Source: Tibeticola sediminis (GTDB lineage: Bacteria; Pseudomonadota; Gammaproteobacteria; Burkholderiales; Burkholderiaceae_C). Taken from it: a stretch of DNA of 64,000 nucleotides. Made by a program: the position numbers and the translations under genes. This document shows positions 38,581-48,462 of the stretch, in pieces. The notes below the pieces were generated by a model. The model was given only the letters and a program-made list of their open reading frames with translations. It was not told the DNA's origin and did not search any database. Every line of letters begins with the position of its first letter. Position 1 is the first letter of the stretch. The stretch covers positions 62,001 to 126,000 of the forward strand of contig NZ_RKQL01000001.1 of the NCBI RefSeq assembly GCF_003843835.1, read 5' to 3'.

Positions 38581-40089
38581 TCAAAAACCTGCCGGACGGC
38601 GAAGATGGTGGTCGGTCACCTGCTGGAGGCGATGCGCGACATTGAGCAGCCGCGCTTCCTGGAAATAGTTGCCGATGAGCTGCAGGCCCACGGGCAGGCC
38701 GCCCTCGCCAAAACCGGCGGGCACACTCATGCCGGGCAGGCCGGCGAGCGAGGCGGGCAGCGTGAAGACGTCGGCCAGATAGTCGGCCAGAGGATCGGCG
38801 CGGTGCCCCCCGCGCGGCCAGGCGACCGTGGGCGCCACCGGTCCGGCAATCACGTCGCAAACCTCGAACGCGCGCTGGAAGTCGTCCGCGATCAGGCGGC
38901 GGATTTTCTGCGCCTGCAGGTAGTAGGCGTCGTAGTAGCCGTGCGAGAGCACGTAGGTGCCGATCATGATGCGCCGCTTGACCTCGTCGCCAAAGCCTTC
39001 GGCGCGGGTTTTCTCGTACATGTCGATGAGATCGGCATAGTCGCGGGCGCGGTGGCCATAGCGCACCCCGTCGTACCGTGCCAGGTTCGAGCTGGCTTCG
39101 GCCGGTGCGAGCACGTAGTAGACCGGTATGGCCAGTTCGGTGCGCGGCAGCGAGATGTCGACCAGGCGCGCGCCCAGGCGCTGCAGCTCGGCGAGCGCCG
39201 CGTCGACGGCCGCGCGCACGTCGGGGGCAACGCCCTCACCCAGGAACTCTTTGGGCAGCCCGATGCGCAAGCCGTCGAGCGGCGCGTCGAGCGCGCGGCT
39301 GAAATCCTCCGCGGGCACATCGAGCGAGGTGGAGTCGCGGTCGGGGTCGGGGCCGCACATCGCGCTCAGCAGCAGGGCGCAATCTTCCGCGGTGCGCGCC
39401 ATCGGACCCGCCTGGTCGAGGCTCGAGGCAAAGGCCACCATGCCGTAGCGGCTGACCCGCCCATAGGTCGGCTTGATGCCAGTGATGCCGCAGAACGCCG
39501 CGGGCTGGCGGATCGAGCCCCCGGTGTCGGTGCCGGTCGCAGCGGGGATCAACCCTGCGGCGACCGCGGCGGCGCTGCCGCCGGAGGAGCCACCCGGGAC
39601 GCGCGAGGCGCTCCAGGGATTCAAGACCGGTCCATAGGCCGAGTTCTCATTGCCCGAACCCATGGCGAATTCATCGCAATTGAGCTTACCGAGCGTCACC
39701 ATGCCCGCGCCGGGCCCCTGGTCGGGCGCGCCATGGCCGAGACGGGCGACCACCGTGGCGTCGAACGGCGAGCGGTAGCCCGCGAGCATGCGTGAGCCCG
39801 CCGTGGTGACGAAGTCGCGGGTCACGAACACATCCTTGTGCGCGAGCGGCACACCGAGCAGCGGCGAGGCATCGCCCGCCGCGAGGCGCTCATCGGCCCG
39901 GCGCGCCTGCTCGAGGCTGCGCTCTTCGTCGAGCGCCAGGAATGCGTTGAGCTCGCGATGGGCCGAGATCCGATCGAGATAGGCGCGGGCAAGCTCGACC
40001 GCCGAGCATTCGCGTGCGCGCAGCGCGCGCGCCCAACCGGCAACGCCGCGGTCTTCGGGGCCGGAGAGAGAAGTCGTCGATGTCGTCAT
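38581..40089 (-). CDS. gatA: Aspartyl/glutamyl-tRNA amidotransferase subunit A
   Basis: A 502-residue amidase-signature protein that releases ammonia from glutamine. Catalytic Lys85 is in PLAHKDVFV; the serines are in [13 protein letters not shown] (168-172) and [11 protein letters not shown] (192). Full length. It lies between gatC and gatB on one transcript. Confidence 0.97.
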   Translation of the reverse strand: MTTSTTSLSGPEDRGVAGWARALRARECSAVELARAYLDRISAHRELNAFLALDEERSLEQARRADERLAAGDASPLLGVPLAHKDVFVTRDFVTTAGSRMLAGYRSPFDATVVARLGHGAPDQGPGAGMVTLGKLNCDEFAMGSGNENSAYGPVLNPWSASRVPGGSSGGSAAAVAAGLIPAATGTDTGGSIRQPAAFCGITGIKPTYGRVSRYGMVAFASSLDQAGPMARTAEDCALLLSAMCGPDPDRDSTSLDVPAEDFSRALDAPLDGLRIGLPKEFLGEGVAPDVRAAVDAALAELQRLGARLVDISLPRTELAIPVYYVLAPAEASSNLARYDGVRYGHRARDYADLIDMYEKTRAEGFGDEVKRRIMIGTYVLSHGYYDAYYLQAQKIRRLIADDFQRAFEVCDVIAGPVAPTVAWPRGGHRADPLADYLADVFTLPASLAGLPGMSVPAGFGEGGLPVGLQLIGNYFQEARLLNVAHRLQQVTDHHLRRPAGF

Positions 40090-40101
40090 GCGCGCCGCCC
40101 C

Positions 40102-40401
40102 TTACTCGATGACCTTGGGAACCAGATACAAGCCCCGCTCGACCAGCGGAGCGCTGCGCTGGTTGCTCGCGCGCTGGTCGGTTTCGGAGACGACGTCGTC
40201 GCGCAGGCGCAGCGCGACATCCATCACGGCACCGACGGGGTGGGCGAGCGGCTCGACCCCTTGCGTGTCGACCGCGCGCATGGCGTCGACGATGGAGAAG
40301 AAATCGTTGAGCTGCTGCTGCATGCGATCGCGCTCGGCGTCGGAAAGCGCCAATCGCGCGAGCGACGCAATCCGGGTGATGTCTTGGGCCGACAGGGACA
40401 T
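40102..40401 (-). CDS. gatC: Aspartyl/glutamyl-tRNA amidotransferase subunit C
   Basis: A 99-residue GatC, the small belt subunit that stabilises GatA-GatB. The typical N-terminus [17 protein letters not shown] and the C-terminal [20 protein letters not shown] motif are present. First gene of gatCAB, divergent from mreB. Confidence 0.95.
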   Translation of the reverse strand: MSLSAQDITRIASLARLALSDAERDRMQQQLNDFFSIVDAMRAVDTQGVEPLAHPVGAVMDVALRLRDDVVSETDQRASNQRSAPLVERGLYLVPKVIE

Positions 40402-41745
<1,344 letters not shown>

Positions 41746-41832
41746 GGACGACGGCCCCTGAGAGGCTGAGGCAGCCCATGCCGCGGCCTGTGCCGCTCGG
41801 GCCGCGGCTGCAACAGTGATCCGGATCCGGCC

Positions 41833-42750
41833 ATGTCGCTGAACACGCTCGAGCACAGCCCGCCGCCGTTCTTCCGGCAGGGACCATCGGCGCTGTCCAA
41901 GCTGCTGTTTTTCAGTGCGTTGGCCGTGTTCCTGATGGTGGCCGACACGCGCTTGCAGCTTTCGGGGCCGGTGCGCAGCGCCGTGGCGACGGCGATCTAT
42001 CCGGTGCAGTGGCTCGTGATGCAGCCGGTGCGGCTCGCGCGCGAGGTGTCGCGCTATTTCGTCTCGGTCGACGCCGCCACCCAAGCCCAGGCCGATGCGG
42101 CCCGGCGGCTCGCCGAGCTGTCGCTGCAAGCGGGACAGGTTCAGCTGCTCACGCTCGAAAACGAGCGTTTGCGGCGCTTGCTCGATTTGCGCGCGCGCAC
42201 CACGGTGGCGAGTCGCGCGGCGCAGGTGCTCTATCAGACGAGCGACCCCTACAGCAAACGACTGGTGATCGACAAGGGGCAGCTGCAGGGTGTGACGGCC
42301 GGCTCGCCCGTGCTCGACGAGTCCGGGCTGCTCGGGCAGATCACGCGGGTCTATCCGCTCGTGAGCGAGCTCACGCTGGTGGTCGACCGTGGACAGCTCA
42401 CGCCGGTGCTCAACGTGCGCACCGGCGCGCGCGGCGTCGCGGCGGGTGAGCCGTCGGCCGATGGGGCCTCCCTCGCCTTGCGCTACGTGCCGGCGAACGC
42501 CGATGTGATCGAGGGCGACTTGCTCGTCACGAGCGGCATCGACGGCGTTTACCCGCCCGGGATTCCGGTGGCTCGGGTGCGATCGGTCCAGCACCAGAGC
42601 AACTCGGCTTTTGCGGGCATCGTGGCGCAGGCGCTGGCGCAGGTGAACAGTGCACGGCATGTGCTGGTGCTCGAGCCCCTGAACCCGGTGCCGGTTGCCC
42701 CGCCGGTCGAGCCCGCAGAGCCCCGCGAGACGCGCCGGAGGAAGCCATGA
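41833..42750 (+). CDS. mreC: Rod shape-determining protein MreC
   Basis: A 305-residue bitopic protein: a membrane helix (KLLFFSALAVFLMVADTRL, about 22-42), a periplasmic coiled coil (about 75-115), then the MreC beta-barrel region (YSKRLVIDKGQLQGVTAGSP) and a proline-rich tail. MreC links MreB to PBP2 and RodA. Its stop overlaps mreD by 4 nt. Confidence 0.95.
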   Translation: MSLNTLEHSPPPFFRQGPSALSKLLFFSALAVFLMVADTRLQLSGPVRSAVATAIYPVQWLVMQPVRLAREVSRYFVSVDAATQAQADAARRLAELSLQAGQVQLLTLENERLRRLLDLRARTTVASRAAQVLYQTSDPYSKRLVIDKGQLQGVTAGSPVLDESGLLGQITRVYPLVSELTLVVDRGQLTPVLNVRTGARGVAAGEPSADGASLALRYVPANADVIEGDLLVTSGIDGVYPPGIPVARVRSVQHQSNSAFAGIVAQALAQVNSARHVLVLEPLNPVPVAPPVEPAEPRETRRRKP

Positions 42751-43277
42751 TCATGCGTGCAGGGCAGCAGCTGCTGCTGCCGGCCAATCCGGTCTTCATT
42801 TGGGCGACTTTGTTCGGCGCGTGGGCGTTGTCGATGCTGCCCGGTTTTGCGGGCGCTGGCGCCTGGCCCTGGCTGCCCGATGTCCTGGCGATCGTGCTGG
42901 TGTTCTGGGGTGTGCACCAGCCCCGGCGGGTGGGCATGGCGGCAGCCTTTCTGTTTGGCCTCGCGATGGACGTGCACCAGGGCGCCTTGCTGGGCCAGCA
43001 CGCACTGGCCTACACGGTCTTGAGCTTCCTGGCGATCGCGATCCACCGCCGGCTGCTGTGGTTTGGACTGGTGGAACAAAGCCTGCACGTGGCGCCGCTG
43101 TTCTTTGGCGCGCACGCGATCGAAGTGGGCGTTCGGCTGGCGGCCGGAGATCTTTGGCCCGGCTGGAGCGTGCTGCTCGCGCCGGTGTTCGAGTCGCTGC
43201 TGTGGCCGCTGGCCAGCACGCTGCTGCTGCTGCCCCAGCGTCGCACGCCCGAGCCCGAAACGCCGCGCGCGCGCTAG
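42747..43277 (+). CDS. mreD: Rod shape-determining protein MreD
   Basis: A 176-residue inner-membrane protein with five or six helices, ending in an Arg/Glu-rich tail. The characteristic DVHQGALLGQHALAYTVLSF segment is in the middle. It is translationally coupled to mreC (ATGA) and followed 20 nt later by mrdA. Confidence 0.93.
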   Translation: MIMRAGQQLLLPANPVFIWATLFGAWALSMLPGFAGAGAWPWLPDVLAIVLVFWGVHQPRRVGMAAAFLFGLAMDVHQGALLGQHALAYTVLSFLAIAIHRRLLWFGLVEQSLHVAPLFFGAHAIEVGVRLAAGDLWPGWSVLLAPVFESLLWPLASTLLLLPQRRTPEPETPRAR

Positions 43278-43297
43278 CGCCAAGCGCCAACCCCGAG

Positions 43298-45253
43298 ATG
43301 ACGGAGCTGCGCAACGTCGAGCTCGACCGGGCCCGCTTCAGCCGGCGGGCCTGGGTCATGGCCGCCGTCGTGCTGGCGGCCTTTGCGACCCTGCTGATGC
43401 GCCTGGCCGTGCTGCAATGGCTGCGTTACGAGCAATACGCCGAGCAGGCCGAGTCGAACCGCACCGCGATCGTGCCCATCGTGCCCAACCGGGGGTTGAT
43501 CGTCGACCGCAACGGCGTGGTGCTGGCCAACAACTACTCGGCCTACACGCTGGAGATCACGCCGTCGAAGGTGAGCGACCTCGACGCGACGATCGAGGCC
43601 CTGAGTACGATCGTCACGATCGAGCCACGGGACCGGCGGCGCTTTCGCAAGCTGATGGAAGAGTCCAAGAGCTTCGAGTCGCTCCCGATCCGCACCAAGC
43701 TCAGCGACGAGGAGGTCGCGCGCTTCGCCGCGCAGCGCTGGCGCTTTCCGGGGGTCGAGGTCAAGGCTCGGCTGTTTCGGAACTATCCGTTTGGCGAGAC
43801 GGCCAGCCATGTGATCGGCTACATCGGCCGCATCAACGCGGCGGAAAAGGCGCAGCTCGAAGACCGTGGCGACGAGGCGAACTACCGGGGCACGGACTAC
43901 ATCGGAAAGCTGGGCATCGAGCAGAGCTACGAGGAGCAACTGCACGGCATCACGGGCTACGAGCGGATCGAAACCTCGGCCGGTGGCCGCGCCGTGCGCA
44001 AGCTCGCCAGCAAGCCGGCGACGCCGGGCAACACAGTGGTGTTGTCGATCGACATCGAGCTGCAAAAACTGATCGAGGATCTCTACGGCGAGCGACGCGG
44101 CGCGCTGGTGGCGCTCGACCCGCGCACCGGCGAAGTGCTGGCCTTCGTGAGCAAGCCCACCTTCGACCCCAACCTGTTCGTCGACGGCATCGACGCGGAG
44201 AGCTGGCAGGCGCTCAACGAGTCCATCGACCGGCCGCTGCTCAACCGGGCGCTGCGCGGAACCTACCCGCCGGGCTCGACCTACAAGCCCTTCATGGCCC
44301 TGGCCGCGCTGGAGACCGGCAAGCGCACGCCGCAGCAGAGCATCGTCGACCCGGGTTATTTCATGTTCGGCAACCACCGCTTCCGCGACGACAAGGAAGG
44401 CGGTCACGGCATCGTGGACATGTACAAGTCCATCGTGCAGTCCTGCGACACCTATTACTACATCCTCGCCAACGACATGGGCGTGGACCTGATCCACGAC
44501 GAGATGGAAAAGTTTGGCTTCGGCACGCTCACCGGCATCGACCTGCAGGGCGAGGTGCGCGGCGTGTTGCCCTCAACCGCCTGGAAGCGCGCAGCCTACA
44601 AGCGCCCGGAGCAGCAGCGCTGGTACGCGGGCGAGACGATCTCGCTCGGCATCGGTCAGGGCTACAACAACTTCACCATGCTGCAGCTCGCGCAGGCCAC
44701 CAGCATGATCGCCAACGACGGGGTGAAGATGAAGCCGCATCTGGTCAAGGCCATCACCGACATCGTGACCCGCGAATCGCGCGAAACGCTCCCAGAAATC
44801 AAGGCCGAGGCGGTGGCGCGGCACGAGAACATCGCCGTGATTCAAAAGGCGCTGGTTGGCGTGAACATCGAGGGCACCGGCGCCAATGCCTTCCGCGGCG
44901 CGCCCTACGTCGCTGCGGGCAAGACCGGTACGGCACAGGTGTTTACGGTCAAGCAAAACGAGAAGTACAGCGCCGCACGAACCGCCGAGCGCCTGCGCGA
45001 TCATGCGCTCTACATGGCCTACGCGCCGGCGGACAAGCCCACGATCGCGCTGGCCATGGTGGTCGAGAACGCGGGCTTCGGCGGTGCCGCGGCGGCACCG
45101 ATCGCGCGGCGCGTGTTCGATTACTGGCTGCTCGGCAAGAAGCCCAGCCCTGAGGATCTGGCGGCGGTGCGCAAAGGTGTTGCCGCCGCGCCCGCCGCTG
45201 CCGCCGCCTCGAGCGCCACGGGCGCGGCCGAGGACCCGGCCCTGGCGGACTAG
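43298..45253 (+). CDS. mrdA: Penicillin-binding protein 2 (peptidoglycan transpeptidase)
   Basis: A 651-residue class B PBP of the elongasome. One N-terminal membrane helix (21-41), a pedestal domain, and a transpeptidase domain with SxxK at Ser327-Lys330 (PPGSTYKPF), the SxN-equivalent SCD in VQSCDTYYY, and KTG in AAGKTGTAQ. The C-terminus carries an Ala-rich tail. The ATG is chosen at MTELRNVELDRARF; rodA does not follow in this window. Confidence 0.96.
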   Translation: MTELRNVELDRARFSRRAWVMAAVVLAAFATLLMRLAVLQWLRYEQYAEQAESNRTAIVPIVPNRGLIVDRNGVVLANNYSAYTLEITPSKVSDLDATIEALSTIVTIEPRDRRRFRKLMEESKSFESLPIRTKLSDEEVARFAAQRWRFPGVEVKARLFRNYPFGETASHVIGYIGRINAAEKAQLEDRGDEANYRGTDYIGKLGIEQSYEEQLHGITGYERIETSAGGRAVRKLASKPATPGNTVVLSIDIELQKLIEDLYGERRGALVALDPRTGEVLAFVSKPTFDPNLFVDGIDAESWQALNESIDRPLLNRALRGTYPPGSTYKPFMALAALETGKRTPQQSIVDPGYFMFGNHRFRDDKEGGHGIVDMYKSIVQSCDTYYYILANDMGVDLIHDEMEKFGFGTLTGIDLQGEVRGVLPSTAWKRAAYKRPEQQRWYAGETISLGIGQGYNNFTMLQLAQATSMIANDGVKMKPHLVKAITDIVTRESRETLPEIKAEAVARHENIAVIQKALVGVNIEGTGANAFRGAPYVAAGKTGTAQVFTVKQNEKYSAARTAERLRDHALYMAYAPADKPTIALAMVVENAGFGGAAAAPIARRVFDYWLLGKKPSPEDLAAVRKGVAAAPAAAAASSATGAAEDPALAD

Positions 45254-45301
45254 GCCGGGTATCATGCGCCGCAGCTCAACCCCAGCGCACGGAGGTCGCC
45301 C

Positions 45302-46351
45302 ATGGCGCTCATGGACTTCATCAAGAAGCAGTTCATCGACATCATCCAGTGGACCGAGGAGGGTGACGGCACGCTGGCCTGGCGCTTTCCGATGGCCGAC
45401 ATGGAAATCCAGAACGGCGCGACCTTGGTGGTGCGCGAGTCGCAAATGGCGATGTTCGTCAACGAGGGCCAGGTGGCCGACGTGTTCGGTCCCGGCACCT
45501 ACAAGCTGACCACGCAGACGCTGCCGGTGCTGACCTACCTGAAGAACTGGGACAAGCTGTTCGAGTCCCCGTTCAAGAGCGATGTGTATTTCTTCAGCAC
45601 GCGCCAGCAACTCGACCAGAAATGGGGCACGCCGCAGCCGGTGACCGTGCGCGACCCCGATTTCGGCGCGGTGCGGCTGCGGGCCTTTGGCAACTACGCC
45701 TACCGCATCGCGGACCCCAAGCGCTTTCACACCGAGGTGTCGGGCACGCGCGAGCGCTACACGACCGCCGAGCTCGACGGGCAGCTGCGCGGGCTGGTGC
45801 TGCAGCACATCGCCAATGCGGTGGCGGGCAGCGGCATTCCCTTCCTGGACCTGGCGGCCAACCAGGTCCTGTTTGCGCAGACGCTGGCCAAGGAGCTCGC
45901 CACGCCGTTCGAGACGCTGGGGCTGAAGCTCGAGGCGCTGACGGTGCAAAGCATCTCGCTGCCCGAGGAGTTGCAGAAAATCCTCGACCAAAAGATCGGC
46001 ATGGGCATGGTCGGCAACGACATGGGCAAGTTCATGCAGTACCAGACGGCGCAGGCCATCCCCAAACTCGCCGAGGGCGTGGGCAGCGGCGGCGGCAGCG
46101 GCATCGCTGGCGACGCCATGGGCCTGGGTGCCGGCGTGGCGCTGGGCCAGGTGCTGGCGCAGAACCTGGCCGCCGGGTTGCAGGGCGCGCAGGCGTCGCA
46201 GGGGCCGGCGGCCGCGGCCGCCCCCGCCGGCGTGAAGCCCGAGGAAGTGATGGCGACGCTCGAGAAGCTCGGCGAGCTCAAGGCCAAGGGCATCCTGACC
46301 GACGAGGAATTCAGCGCGAAGAAGGCCGAGCTGCTGAAAAAACTGGTGTGA
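45302..46351 (+). CDS. SPFH domain protein with C-terminal SHOCT motif
   Basis: A 349-residue protein of the YdjI/virion-core-like SPFH class. The SPFH/band 7 domain spans about 20-240 (DGTLAWRFPMADMEIQNGAT, then VRLRAFGNYAYRIADPKRF). A Gly/Ala-rich hinge follows, and residues 315-348 form a SHOCT module (LGELKAKGILTDEEFSAKKAE). Such proteins oligomerise at the membrane. GGAGG-like AGGTCGCCC precedes the ATG. It leads the operon with DUF4178, DUF350 and an aminopropyltransferase. Confidence 0.88.
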   Translation: MALMDFIKKQFIDIIQWTEEGDGTLAWRFPMADMEIQNGATLVVRESQMAMFVNEGQVADVFGPGTYKLTTQTLPVLTYLKNWDKLFESPFKSDVYFFSTRQQLDQKWGTPQPVTVRDPDFGAVRLRAFGNYAYRIADPKRFHTEVSGTRERYTTAELDGQLRGLVLQHIANAVAGSGIPFLDLAANQVLFAQTLAKELATPFETLGLKLEALTVQSISLPEELQKILDQKIGMGMVGNDMGKFMQYQTAQAIPKLAEGVGSGGGSGIAGDAMGLGAGVALGQVLAQNLAAGLQGAQASQGPAAAAAPAGVKPEEVMATLEKLGELKAKGILTDEEFSAKKAELLKKLV

Positions 46352-46386
46352 GTCCTTGGCTCAGGCAGACCCTGCGCTTTAATTTA

Positions 46387-46423
46387 AATAGCACCACAAC
46401 ACCATTTCACGCCGGGGTGACCG
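46387..46423 (+). repeat. Copy of the gene-start repeat
   Basis: AATAGCACC then, at the same spacing as in the 61012 and 63162 copies, ACGCCGGGGT. It lies 50 nt before the DUF4178 gene. The 3' part (GGCCAAAA) has drifted. Confidence 0.5.
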
Positions 46424-46474
46424 TGTTTTTCCTCAAAAACCCGGCCGCTGCAGCGGCGGTCGACGGCTCAGGCC

Positions 46475-48007
46475 ATGGCTGAACACAGCGGCCGCCCCGA
46501 GCGCGTCTACCGCGCCCCCTGCCCCGGCTGCGGCGCGCCAGTGGAGTTCCAAAGCGCGCAGTCCACGCACGCGGTTTGCGGCTACTGCCAGAGCATCGTC
46601 GTGCGCGAGGGCGAGGTGCTCAAGCGCATCGGCAAGATGGCCGAGCTGTTCGACGACCACAGCCCCCTGCAGCTCGGCGCGAGCGGCCGCATCGACGGCA
46701 AGCCCTTCACCCTGGTGGGCCGGCTGCAATACCAGTACGGCGAGGGGGTGTGGACCGAGTGGGTGGCGCTGTTCGACGACGGCACGCGCGCCTGGCTCGC
46801 GGAAGACAACGGCGCCTATGTGTTCTCGCGCCCGGTCACGGCCACCCAGGCGCTGCCCGCGGCAAGCGGTTTCGCTGTTGGCACCATCGTGCGCGTGGGA
46901 GGCCAGCCCTACACGGTGGCGTCGAACCAGACCGTCTCGCTGCGCTCGGCGCAGGGCGAATTGCCCAAGCTGCCGCCGCTGGGCGCGCCCTTCGCGGTGG
47001 TGGAGCTGCGCGGCGTCGACCGCGCCGAGGTGCTCAGCATCGACTACAGCCCCCAGCTCAGCGACCCGAAAGCAGCGCCCGAGCTCAGCCGCGGCCAGCC
47101 GGTGGCCTTGGAGGACTTGAGCTTCTCCGGCCTCAAGGACGAATCCGCCAAGGACGAGCAAGGCCGCCAGTTCGCCTGCCCGAACTGCGGGGCGCCGGTG
47201 AGCGTTCAGCTCGAGCAGAGCAAGTCCGTCACCTGCCCGAACTGCAAAAGCCTGATCGACCTCAGCCAAGGCATCGGCGGCGAACTGCGCCACGCCACGC
47301 AGGACGAGCCGGTGCGCCCATTGATCGCACTGGGCACGGTCGGCGTGCTCGACGGTGTGCACTGGCAGGTGGTGGGTTTTCAGCACCGCATGGGGCAGGA
47401 GCCAGGCGACGACGAATCCTTCGGCTGGGAAGAGTACCTGCTCTACAACCGCAAGAAAGGCTTCAGCTTCCTCGTCGATGCAACGGACGGCTGGAGCCTG
47501 GTCGCGCCGCTGACCGGCGCGCCGAGCGTGTCGAGCGACCGCCGCCGCGCGACCTGGCAGGGCAAAAGCTACACCCTCACCAGCGCCTACCGCGCGACCA
47601 CCACCTATGTGCTGGGCGAGTTCTACTGGCAGGTGCAGCGTGGCCAGCAGACCGAGAACCGCGACTATGCGGCGGGCGACCAACTGCTCTCGAGCGAGCA
47701 GTCGGGCCCGGAGCTGACCTGGTCCGGGGGACGGCGCCTGCCGGCCGATGCCGTCGCGCGCGCCTTCGGCCTCGAGGACAAAAAGGCGCTGCTCGCGCGC
47801 AGCGATGCCCAGCCGTTTTCGGCCGACGCGGGCGTGAGCCTGCGCACAGTGATCATCGTGTTCATGCTCTTGCTGCTGTTGGCGCTGCTCTTGAGCCGCT
47901 GCAGCGACTGCGACCCCAACACGCAGAACTGCGCCACCTCGAGCACCAGCACGCGCAGTTCGGGCGGCAGTTTTGGGGGGTATTCGAGCGGAGGCGGGCA
48001 TAAATAG
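46475..48007 (+). CDS. DUF4178 domain-containing protein with two zinc ribbons
   Basis: A 510-residue protein with two near-repeats, each a zinc ribbon followed by a DUF4178 domain. Zinc ligands are Cys16/19/35/38 (CPGC, CGYC) and Cys235/238/254/257 (CPNC, CPNC). A membrane helix (about 450-470, TVIIVFMLLLLLALLL) is followed by a Ser/Gly-rich tail ending GGYSSGGGHK. Most of the protein would be cytoplasmic with the tail outside, or the reverse. Function unknown; such proteins neighbour SPFH, PspA-like and DUF350 genes in other bacteria. Confidence 0.82.
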   Translation: MAEHSGRPERVYRAPCPGCGAPVEFQSAQSTHAVCGYCQSIVVREGEVLKRIGKMAELFDDHSPLQLGASGRIDGKPFTLVGRLQYQYGEGVWTEWVALFDDGTRAWLAEDNGAYVFSRPVTATQALPAASGFAVGTIVRVGGQPYTVASNQTVSLRSAQGELPKLPPLGAPFAVVELRGVDRAEVLSIDYSPQLSDPKAAPELSRGQPVALEDLSFSGLKDESAKDEQGRQFACPNCGAPVSVQLEQSKSVTCPNCKSLIDLSQGIGGELRHATQDEPVRPLIALGTVGVLDGVHWQVVGFQHRMGQEPGDDESFGWEEYLLYNRKKGFSFLVDATDGWSLVAPLTGAPSVSSDRRRATWQGKSYTLTSAYRATTTYVLGEFYWQVQRGQQTENRDYAAGDQLLSSEQSGPELTWSGGRRLPADAVARAFGLEDKKALLARSDAQPFSADAGVSLRTVIIVFMLLLLLALLLSRCSDCDPNTQNCATSSTSTRSSGGSFGGYSSGGGHK

Positions 48008-48036
48008 CCGGCCGTGTGCTCTTGTTTTTGATTTTC

Positions 48037-48212
48037 ACCCAGATTGCCCATTAGGACGCACGAAGATGGCGCGGCGGTTTGCGAGTGGATTCGCGCACGG
48101 GGGAGGAGCCAATAGCCGAGGCTATTGGCGACGAGCACGGGTGCGAAGACGCCGCAAAGCGACCGCCAGGGCGTGCGTAGGCCCGTAGGGCCGCCTAATG
48201 GACAATCTGGGT
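48037..48212. repeat. Palindromic repeat unit F
   Basis: A 176-nt element with 19-bp terminal inverted repeats ACCCAGATTG(C/T)CCATTAGG (48037-48055, 48194-48212, one mismatch). Its centre is a perfect 10-bp hairpin GCCAATAGCC-GA-GGCTATTGGC split at 48117/48120. Intermediate arms (for example TTCGCGCACGGG against the complement of CCCGTGCTCG-type sequence) are also roughly complementary, so the whole unit could extrude as a cruciform. Confidence 0.75.
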
Positions 48213-48230
48213 TAACCCGCGGAGGTTCCC

Positions 48231-48452
48231 ATGCAACTCGACTGGCTCAGGCCCGCAGCCTTCTTTGGCTCGATGCTCTACGCCCTCATCGGCGTGCTGA
48301 TGTTCTGGATCAGCTTCCTCGTCATCGACAAGCTCACGCCCTACAACCTGTGGGAGGAGATCGTCGCCAAGCAAAACCGTGCGCTGGCGCTGGTGGTCGC
48401 GGCCATGTGCCTGGGCATTTCGCTGATCGTGGCCGCGGCCATCCACGGCTGA
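48231..48452 (+). CDS. DUF350 membrane protein
   Basis: A 73-residue protein with two membrane helices (AAFFGSMLYALIGVLMFWI and LALVVAAMCLGISLIVAAAI) joined by a short loop DKLTPYNLWEEIV. It is a single DUF350 unit, as in YjfL-like proteins found with polyamine- and PspA-related genes. GGAGG precedes the ATG. It starts 10 nt before the aminopropyltransferase gene. Confidence 0.85.
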   Translation: MQLDWLRPAAFFGSMLYALIGVLMFWISFLVIDKLTPYNLWEEIVAKQNRALALVVAAMCLGISLIVAAAIHG

Positions 48453-48462
48453 GGCGCGCCGC

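Noticed and set aside
47973-48188. A 71-codon frame overlapping repeat unit F and the end of the DUF4178 gene.
   Set aside because: It starts inside the preceding gene and is composed of Arg-rich repeat translation.
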